A stretch of DNA of 64,000 bases from Rhizoclosmatium globosum. Its lineage: Eukaryota > Chytridiomycota > Chytridiomycetes > Chytridiales > Chytriomycetaceae. Below the pieces are notes generated by a model. It searched no databases, was not told the origin of the DNA, and saw only the letters and a program-made list of their open reading frames with translations. Shown here piece by piece: positions 56,236-64,000 of this stretch. The DNA is taken from assembly GCA_002104985.1 (NCBI GenBank), contig MCGO01000013.1, positions 496,001 to 560,000 of the forward strand. The letters run 5' to 3'. A program made the translations under genes and the position numbers. The stretch's first letter is position 1. Each line of letters starts with the position of its first letter.

Positions 56236-57786
56236 TCAATTGGTTCTCACTCGGGGCAGCCCTTCAACTGGAGGACAGATGATTTCAATGCCATTGTCTG
56301 CGAGTGTTGCTTGTGAAGGATGCGGTGACACGTCTCCCAATGGCTTGGTGATTCTTGGCTCCAGAAACTCCTCCTTCTCCAACTTAGATGGTTCCTCAGT
56401 TGCAACAGACTCATAAACTGGATACGAAACTTCTCCGACTTCAGCAGTATCCAAACCAACCGCTTCGGCATCTTTGTGGCAACGCATCTTCAATCCTGGA
56501 ATCATGTTCACAGCCAAAACAATAATACATGTCCATCCAGCAGTCCATACAGTCACAGCCGCGATACCAGCAAGCTGAACGGGCACTTGAATCCAAACGG
56601 TATCAATCCAGCCCGCAGTTGCACCCCAGCAACATCCACGTTTGTAATAGAGAACTGGGCGAAAATTCCAGTCAGAATCATTCCAAATGCACCGCCAACA
56701 CCATGAGATGCACCAACTTCCAATGTATCATCAACACCCAACCAGTGCACGAACTTCGAGGCGTAAAAGCAGACAATCGGAGTCAAAACACCAAAAAAAG
56801 AGCGACTCCCGGCTGAATGTATCCACTTCCAGGAGTAATTGCTACCAAAGCAATCACGACTCCGTTACAAAACGCAATGGCACTAAACCGTTTCTTGTTG
56901 ACAAGCGATTCCATGGCCATCATCGTGAGTCCACCGCAGCAGCAGCGATGTTTGTGGCAAACGCAGCACCAACGGCGCGTTCATTCGATCCAAGTGCAGA
57001 ACCACCGTTGAAACCATTCCATCCAAACCAAAGCAACGCAGTACCGATGTATACAAAGGCGGGGTTATGTGGCTTGTATTCTCTAACCCGTAGTCATTTC
57101 TCTTTCCAAGAAGAACAGCAAGCATGAAACCAGTGACACCAGACGAAAGGTGAACGACAGAACCTCCAGCGTAGTCGAGACAGTTCAAGTTATGCAACCA
57201 TCCGTTTGAAGACCAGGTCCAATACGCGATAGGGTCATACACAATCGTTGTCCAGAGGAACACGAAAATCATCATGGGGAGGAGGCGCATTCGACCTGCG
57301 ATACCACCAATCAAAAGTCCTGGGGTGATACAAGCGAACATCATCTATAGATAACGATTTAGAATTGACTGGGGCATTTAATAGGATCGCGCATACCTGA
57401 TACATAGCAAGAAGGGCATTTGGGATAGTTCCCGCAACCATGTTTTGGGTGTCCATCGTGTTCTTCAAGAATCCATAGTCAAAGTTTCCGATAAAGTTGG
57501 AGTGGGATGTGTCAGAGAAAGAGAGGGAGAATCCGAATAGGACCCATTGGATTGCAACGACGCAGAAGCAGAGAAGAACAGCGAGAAGGGTTGTTAGCGA
57601 GTTCTTTTGATCGCTAAGGCCTGAGTAGAATAGTCCAAGGGCTGGGATTTGAAGAAATACGAGGGAAGACTGAAGGTGATGCAAGATTAGTCGTCGTTAT
57701 CTAATTAACGAAAGGGAACATACAGAGGTGAGGATCCATGCAATGTCACCGGCGACGAGTGGGGATGCTGTGCTGTTGGAAGCCAT
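56236..57786 (-). CDS. Ammonium transporter AMT4 (frame disrupted)
   Basis: Exons 57786-57724, 57397-57669 (273 nt) and from 57344 down to 56236. The first two exons and the start of the third are intact (GDIAWILTS, IPALGLFYSGLSDQKNS, MMFACITPGLLIGG, GGSVVHLSSG with the first pore His). Four single-base losses then shift frame, near 57085 (NDYG), 56935 (after NIAAA), 56795 (a T run) and 56625 (a G run); between them family blocks continue, including GASHGVGG and VPVQLAGIAAVTVWTAGW. The C-terminus GLDTAEVGEVSYP and tail are in frame with the stop. About 450-460 residues if corrected. Confidence 0.82.
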
Positions 57787-58343
57787 CTTTGATTTGAATG
57801 AATGCAGTCGGTGGATATAGAAAACGAAGATGCTTGAAGATGCTTTCTTGGAAAAACCTTGCCCGGTTTTTGTATTCTTTGGTGTTTCAGACCATGTGGG
57901 TGAAGATAAGATTGGATCTTGGCTCCGAGATTGTCCGATCTTAATGCAAAGTGCCACCGAGCTATCTTGACATCCACAGTTAATATCTATCTGGTCTGTT
58001 AAGTCCATGTGGAAGGCAGTAAGTCTATCTACCTGTAAGGAACGCCTTCGAACATAATATCATGCCTTGGCTTGGGGTTTCGCCGAAAGAGTCCACAAGA
58101 CCCAGTGGTCTAATTACGAATATTTATGTATTCAACTCCTCTTTCCTTTCTCTTTTCTTATCTTAAATTCTCGCTGTTCTTTGTCCTTTGGGCTTGTCGG
58201 GTCCATTGAAACAAGTGTTTCAAAATACGTTTCGTATTTATCGCGGACAGGTAACATAGGTGACCTTATTTATTTGCTTTTAAGGTCAAGCGAAGAAAGA
58301 TATACTTCGATGAGTTTGGTCTCGCACTTAATTAAATAATAAA
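57787..58343. other. AMT4 upstream region
   Basis: About 560 bases between AMT4 and the TF2 3' end. GATAAG at 57905-57910 lies about 120 bases upstream of the AMT4 ATG. A (T/C)-rich stretch runs from 58130 to 58180. No gene is recognised. Confidence 0.4.
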
Positions 58344-60389
58344 TCATGCATTCAACTTCCAAAACAGCCTCCATGAATCCTCCTTCCTTCCTTTCCATCG
58401 AACATCTCTTTTTGAGCCCAATTCCAACCCAAGGAATCTCAAATAGCACCACGGCTCTGTAATTGAATCAGAATCCACACGACTTGTATAAATACCTAAT
58501 TCGTGAGAGACGGTTCCTTCTTGAGCTGTACTACTCTTTCGACCATTGCGAACAACATCGTCCACTTCAGAAAGCAGAATCTCCATCGCTTCGACCATTG
58601 GAACCGCTGGTTTCGGTAACTTTCTCGTCCTTGTTGAAATCATGATATCATCCATCCGCTCCTTAATTTCGTGTATACTATCATCATCATCCAGTCCGGA
58701 CAACTGAAGCCACTGCGAATCCATACGACACACGATAAACCACAAAACAATAAAAGATTCAAGAAGATTGAGGAGTTGCGGCCGTCCATAATGCTTTGTT
58801 TGGGCTTTTGAAAGAAGGGACGCTCCTCCGCCCATTGTAATATATTCCAGAAAGAGTGACAAGGAGAGAACGCGCGAAGCAGAAGAGAAACATTGCTGAA
58901 TAGCGTTCAGAACTATAGATTGTTGACCGGAATTAATTTACTGAGGTCTGCTTGCTCGCAGGGATGTCAGAAATAGGATTGGGCGGTGTAAGACTGAAAC
59001 ACTTGATTCCAGCTCCAAATTCAACCCCAAGAAATTGAGTTTCGGATGGAATGTCGAAATCAAGGCGATCATGTTTGTTTGTTCCTCAGTGGTAATTCTT
59101 GATGGGTTTTCAAACCGAAGGCGATATTTGATGGGACACCCTTGATGAACTGCAAAGAAACGAGAGTGGAGAGATTGAGGCAAATTCGCCGAGGATAAAC
59201 AGTCCTTGATAGTAGCCGGAGGAGTCGAGTGCGATTCTCGAATATTACCAATCAAATTTTGCAATTCGGCAACGTACTGATGAACAAGATCGATGGTGGG
59301 ATCTTCAATGCTAAAGACAGAATTTGGATCGAACACTTGAGCACGGGCCTTGACGCGTTCGCCAGTAAGCTCAAGGCGGAATGGCTCAGGTAAATAGGAT
59401 AAAGCATAAGAATACTGTATGTAGAGCTTCCAAAATAGTCGTCGGCGTTCCTCCTTTTGTCGAGCTGTCAAATGAGAGAGCCACGGAGAATCGTCTGGGT
59501 CAATGTCCATTCTTAATTCGATGAGCATTTTAAGAGCGGTTTGCATGAATTGTTCCGCTAGTGCTAATTCGCCGATGTCTTAAGTAAACTGTCAGAGAGT
59601 ACAATAAAACAAACTCAAGGAATTACTTCGTGCGTGAATGTGAGCAATGTTGTATGCATACATAAGTTCAACTGATGGTGTGAGGTCAGGGGCATAAAGT
59701 GCCTTCCGTGTTCGGCGTAAGTAGTTCTTCTGTACAGTGTCGTCCTCGGTGTAGCTGATGAGAGTACAGAATACAAGTCTCAGAATGGCAGGTTTGTGGA
59801 AGAAATCTCGCAAGAAGCTTTCAGCATCCAGCACGTCTGAGAGTGGTGGTGTTGTTCCGCTTTCAGTGTAATACTTGAATGCCAATAGCCAGTCCTGGAA
59901 GGTTGGCAGAAGATCCGGATCGACTAGAGTCATATCATTCACAGTGTGTGATAATGGTGCATCAAACGTCGTCAAGTACTGCTCAAGAACTGGATTAATT
60001 GACGTTACGTCCACGTTGAAAGGTGTGGCCCTCTCCAATCTAGAATAGTACCATTGGCCTCCACCAAAACCTGCATCCGTGACGACTGGAATCTGAGCTC
60101 GATCAGGGACTTGATTGTGTGGCGACAAAGGAAGCTCCAAGTTCAACCCGTTCATCTCATTTGAAAGCCCCTCATTAACTACACTGACGGACATCAATAC
60201 TGTTAGATGGAAGCAACTACAAAATAATCAAAGCGAAGCTTACAAAAGCGGATCGTTGATGTACATGCATTTGACACCTTTTGCGCGACAGTTAATACAT
60301 CCATCTCTTTCTTGTGAACATCCCTTTTTGTGTTTGCGACATTCTTCACAGCGCCTGACTTTGGATCGCCTGGTTCCATCAGCGTACAT
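58344..60389 (-). pseudogene. Zn2Cys6 transcription factor TF2, interrupted by a stop
   Basis: Exon 1 (60389-60244, 146 nt as in TF3 and TF4) encodes CEECRKHKKGCSQERDGC and CRAKGVKC. Exon 2 begins near 60216-60198 and runs to 59627; its acceptor is unclear, because a 27-nt intron keeps frame but is very short and a 45-nt one does not. Exon 3 starts at 59578 (IGELALAEQ, DIDPDDSPW, LTARQKEERRRLFW). A TAA at 58938-58940 follows SLRASRPQ, where TF1 and TF3 have a residue such as His or Tyr; the same frame then continues INSGQQSIVLN through CRMDSQW to SWRLFWKLNA at 58344. The stop costs the last ~195 residues. Could be a decaying copy or an error. Confidence 0.7.
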
Positions 60390-60947
60390 CTCGCCTTTAG
60401 AATGATTTTAAATATTTGACACAGCCACTCGTGTTTGTAATTGGTTTTGTTCAACCGTTCCATCAATGTGCTTCCTCAGTAGCTTGTTCCTTATGTCAAG
60501 CTGGAGGAAAATTGGCAGTAAAATGCAAGATGTTGACTGGTGCAATTTCTGCTCGTCCGCTGACCGCTGTTGCTACTTCATCCAGAGATAGATTTAAGGA
60601 AGTCATTATCGACAGATAACAGTTGACAGCGAGAATAAACAGTGCACTCAATGAAGTTTGTAGATTAATCTCATACGCCGAAAAAAGTCTCTTCATTCTG
60701 AATCTTGGAACTCCTTGGCTTCAACTGTTTTATCCCAACGTTTGAGACAGAGACACGACTTTGGCTTCCAAGCTAAAAGCTTTTCGTTTGATCGCTTCCA
60801 CATTTTTGGCTTCAGCTTGAAAAATCTTCAATAGTTTTCGTGCAGAATTTAAGCGGACCGCGTTTTGGAGGCAAAGTAAATACATTTGGAGATTTGATTC
60901 ATTTGACCGTCAAAACTTCACACTCAAACCACTCAATCTTCGATTCC
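60390..60947. other. Divergent promoter region between TF2 and TF3
   Basis: About 560 bases between two head-to-head Zn2Cys6 genes. I see no gene; the short frames at 60416-60696 have no recognisable motifs. The arrangement suits a shared promoter, and Zn2Cys6 factors often bind CGG pairs, but I saw no clear CGG(N)CCG element. Confidence 0.4.
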
Positions 60948-63005
60948 ATGCTAGCGGACGGAACCAAAAGATCAAAGGCAAATAGTTGCGAAGAGTGTCG
61001 GCGTCATAAGAAAGGCTGCTCAAAAGACCGTTCGGGCTGTATTGGTTGCAAAGTGAAAGGTGTGCCTTGTGTGTACCTTAACGATCCCATGCTGTGAGCT
61101 TACCAGCGAATTATTTCAAAGATTGACTAATTATGTACTTTCTACTAGTATTGTCGCTGAAGGGACAAGCCGTAATCCCGACACTCAACAATTCGCAATG
61201 GCGCCAACCACGGCAGGCACATTCAATATTGACGCTAGCTCTATGGCAACATCAATCAACGGGTTTGTTGGAGCTAATATCAACCCAGTTTTGGAAGAAT
61301 ACTTGAAAGCATGGGGATCGCCAGTTATCGATCAGTCACTTAGTTTTGAGCTTGAAGACACTGACTTACTTCCAACCTTCGATGATTTTCTTCTTGTCTT
61401 CAACTATTACACTGACAACGGCAAGTCAGTGTCGACCTCAGATTCATTTGACGTTCAGAGTTTCCTTGTCGGATTTTATCAAAAACCAGCGGTGCTACAG
61501 TAAGCGATCAAAGGTGGACCAACATAATCTTAATTGATTACAATTTAAGTCTTGCTCATTGTTGCGTGGCGTTGGGGAGATTTTCTTTTGATTCTACGGA
61601 AGCGCAACTCACTCGTCTCCGGTACTTCAAGCGCGCATACAAAGCGCTCCATGTCGCGGATTTAACGCCATCAGTTGATATTCTCATGGCTTTTGAGAAT
61701 TTATCGTATGTTGCTCGAGGTAGACAACATCATTTAGTGCTTACATAAGCTAAATTGATTCCAAAAGTGCTTGGAGATGAAAACCTGAAAGAGTATTTCT
61801 TTTATCGAGCACTCGAGATGCTTGTGGAGCTCAAAATGGATATTGATCCCGATGACCTGCCATTAGACCACCTTACTCCTCGACAAAAGGAGGAACGGCG
61901 AAGATTATATTGGCAATCGTACAGGCTCTACTCTTATGTTACTGCATATTCTTCAGATTATAAGCAAGTCAATCTGCAAAGGGGAAAGGTTAAAGTTTAC
62001 AGTCAAGCGTATGATCCATATGAGGTGTTTGAAGTGAATGGAAAGTCAGGCGGTTTGGTTAAAAAATTAGAAGGTGACATATTTGTCATTATTGGAGAAA
62101 TACGGCGGTTGTATTGTCGACCGCCGTCGTCAATACAAGAGGTATTCAACTGGGGCCGAGCAGATTCAGCTTCACGAAAAAGCCTGTCATCTCTTGGCGA
62201 ATTGATTCCATTTGAATTCCTTCTTCTGTTTGATGATGCAACCTATGTCACGTTGGACGATGAGGAAAGATTCATCTCTCAAACCTCGACTGTTGGTGGA
62301 GCTCTGTACATGATCAATATGAACTTTCACTCCTGCATATCTGTTTGCTATCGGCCTATCATGTTTCTCACTGCATTGCCATCCTGTCGGCCTATGTACT
62401 TGAGTTCAGAGCAGCAAAATACAGTCGTTGCGGCAATTAAAAATTGTTATGAAGCTTCGTGGAGAATCACGTCTCTGCTTATCTTCTTCGAAAAAATGCA
62501 ATACGGAGGAGGAAAGAGTCGGCTACCTGAAAACGAACACGATTTCTACAATATTTTTCAAAACACGTTATCCTACCTTGAGGCGTACGTTTCATTGTGG
62601 TTTATTGTCTGCAGAATGGACCCGCAATGGCTTACACTTGCGTTTTCAGAAGACGTGAATACTTTGGCACTGCAAAATCGATTACGGCGTGTTCTTGAAA
62701 TTCAGGAATGGATTGGAAGTGAGGGTCGACTGGAACCAATCCACAAAGGAATGATGGTTATGTTGGAAGAAATTGAGGAGGTAGCGCGGGCGGGTAAGCA
62801 CGTCAATAAACAATCCGATGACGATGGTTTGGAATCCATTATACTTGGAATTCACAGTTTGGCTCTTGGTGTGAAATCAACGGCAATGACAAACCCTTGG
62901 TGCTACCTTGGATTACTGGGACTTGAGATTGGTTCAGAGCGAAAGGTGAAATGGATGGGAAGATACGAAGAGGCTTGGAGATTGTTTTGGAAGTTGAATG
63001 CGTGA
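60948..63005 (+). CDS. Zn2Cys6 transcription factor TF3
   Basis: Exons 60948-61093, 61149-61499, 61550-61719 and 61768-63005 give 634 residues in an intact frame; it is the reference copy for the family here. The cluster is CEECRRHKKGCSKDRSGC then IGCKVKGVPC, C-x2-C-x6-C-x6-C-x2-C-x6-C. A linker carries FELEDTDLLPTFDDFLLVFNYY, near-identical in TF4. The middle-homology-like region has LAHCCVALGRFSF, DIDPDDLPLDHLTPRQKEERRRLYW and WFIVCRMDPQW, ending EEAWRLFWKLNA. Upstream the frame is open, but the ATG at 60948 gives the same 146-nt first exon as TF2 and TF4. Confidence 0.88.
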
Positions 63006-63345
63006 AGAAGTATCATTTATAAAGAGTGGAAGCTAATGCTTAATTTTGACAATTAACTTTATTCAAATTTTCGGAAACTGCCATCGATTTCTGTTTGTTT
63101 CTAGAGTTGTTCTTTAATGCTCTTGAGATGTTACCACAAGTCAAAATCTGGAAATCGAAATTCCTTAAATAAGATCTGCATTAGGACAAACTTTACCTAC
63201 ACAAAACTCAGGTTGCTGCGATGGACAGTGCGGGCCCTGCTAGAAGTTATTTGTAGATGGTGATTTTATTCTCAATCGACACATGGAAAATAACAGCTCC
63301 GAATTTTTTCAACAGGGACTTGTTGGAAATCGCAAACATTATCCC
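63006..63345. other. Intergenic region between TF3 and TF4
   Basis: About 340 bases, no gene. If TF4 starts at the earlier in-frame ATG (63283), 63 bases of this belong to its coding sequence. ATTTATAAAG near 63015 is close behind the TF3 stop. Confidence 0.4.
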
Positions 63346-64000
63346 ATGCCAGCCGAGAGGTCCAACCTGTCAAGATTCAAGCGATGCGATGAATGCCGAA
63401 AGCATAAAAAGGGATGTTCTCAGGACAAGGATGGCTGCATCAGCTGCAAAGCGAAGGGAGTGCCGTGCGTGTACATCAACGATCCATCACTGTGAGTTGG
63501 CCGTCTTCTGTCGACTATGATCAACTCATATAATCTACTCACGCATTAACAAAAAGATCCCTTGCCGAAGAGCCGAGTAACGATCTTGATGCCTCACAGT
63601 CCACCTCATTTGTGCAATTAGATGCAAACTTTACTGGTCCGTCCCTGAACCCTTCCGTCAACCCAAAGATCCGCCAAGTTTTAGAAGAATACTTGACAGC
63701 GTGGGAATCACCGGTCATTGATCAGTCATCGAGTTTTGAGCTCGAAGACACAGATTTGCTTCCAACGATGGACGATTTCCTTCTTGTCTTTAACTACTCA
63801 GCCGACTACGGTAATTCCGTATCAAATTCGGATGCATTTGATGTACAAAGTCTTCTCGCCGGGTTCTTCAAGAAGCCTGCTGTTTTGCGGTAACGCCACG
63901 AATTTATGAGCGGACTGAACACTGATTTGATACACACACAGTTTAGCGCACTGTTGCGTCGCACTTGGAAGGTTTTCTTTTCGTTCGCCGGAAGCCCATC
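63346..64000 (+). CDS. Zn2Cys6 transcription factor TF4 (cut by window end)
   Basis: Exon 1 63346-63491 (146 nt, chosen to match its paralogues; an ATG at 63283 is an alternative), exon 2 63557-63889 and exon 3 from 63942 past the window end. The cluster is CDECRKHKKGCSQDKDGC then ISCKAKGVPC. The linker block FELEDTDLLPTMDDFLLVFNY is nearly that of TF3, as is LAHCCVALGRFSF at the start of exon 3. Introns are 65 and 52 nt. TF3 and TF4 look like a recent tandem duplication. The ligand-sensing half lies outside the window. Confidence 0.85.

Noticed and set aside
60217..60243. 27-nt intron as the first intron of TF2
   Set aside because: It keeps frame but is below the size spliceosomes normally handle and much shorter than the other introns here; the 45-nt alternative with a frame problem seems as likely, so no choice was made.
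1..64000. CRISPR arrays, bacterial operons, tRNA or rRNA genes
   Set aside because: No regularly spaced repeats, no ribosome-binding-site-led gene strings, and no cloverleaf or rRNA core sequence was recognised; the splice structure is eukaryotic.

Overview
The window looks like nuclear DNA of a zoosporic (flagellated) fungus, most likely a chytrid. Fungal features are Zn2Cys6 regulators, an MNN1-type (GT71) mannosyltransferase, a fungal Pop3-like RNase P subunit and many 42-80 nt GT-AG introns. Genes for a cilium are also present: the transition-zone protein B9D2 and a TTLL-type tubulin glutamylase. The assignment is inferred from gene content; no rRNA, tRNA or marker gene is visible. Gene models below were built by hand from splice sites, frame and protein similarity I recognise.

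Layout. 1-4.2 kb: the start of an unknown gene, an ARL6IP4-like nuclear protein, ammonium transporter AMT1 and a POP3-like gene. 4.3-6.7 kb: a large minus-strand C2H2 zinc-finger factor with a Q/N-rich N-terminus. 7.9-10.5 kb: a type III glutamine synthetase. 11.1-25.7 kb: an uninterrupted head-to-tail array of nine C2H2 zinc-finger genes sharing one C-terminal finger module. 25.7-34.9 kb: ORC6-like, TTLL glutamylase, GT71 mannosyltransferase, a small secreted Cys-containing protein and a pair of Kre9/Knh1-like surface proteins. 34.9-43.7 kb: Zn2Cys6 factor TF1, three F-box genes, B9D2, AMT2, NTAQ1 and a TXNDC17-like redox protein. 44-50 kb: a long coiled-coil protein and a CofD/YvcK-family protein. 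50.1-53.9 kb: three tandem 7-TM genes. 54.1-57.8 kb: AMT3 and AMT4 (minus strand). 58.3-64 kb: three more Zn2Cys6 paralogues, TF2 to TF4.

How the genes may work together. Four ammonium transporters plus a GSIII glutamine synthetase give ammonium uptake and its fixation into glutamine, and several upstream regions carry GATAAG/AGATAA words typical of fungal nitrogen control. Fourteen transcription-factor genes (ten C2H2, four Zn2Cys6) are interleaved with them. Any regulatory link is inference from position only.

Quality warning. From about 42.8 to 57.3 kb nearly every conserved gene needs single-base corrections to stay in frame (roughly 17 sites, almost all deletions, many in short runs), while genes before 34 kb do not. 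This looks more like local consensus error than decay, though real pseudogenes are not excluded. TF2 instead has an in-frame stop.
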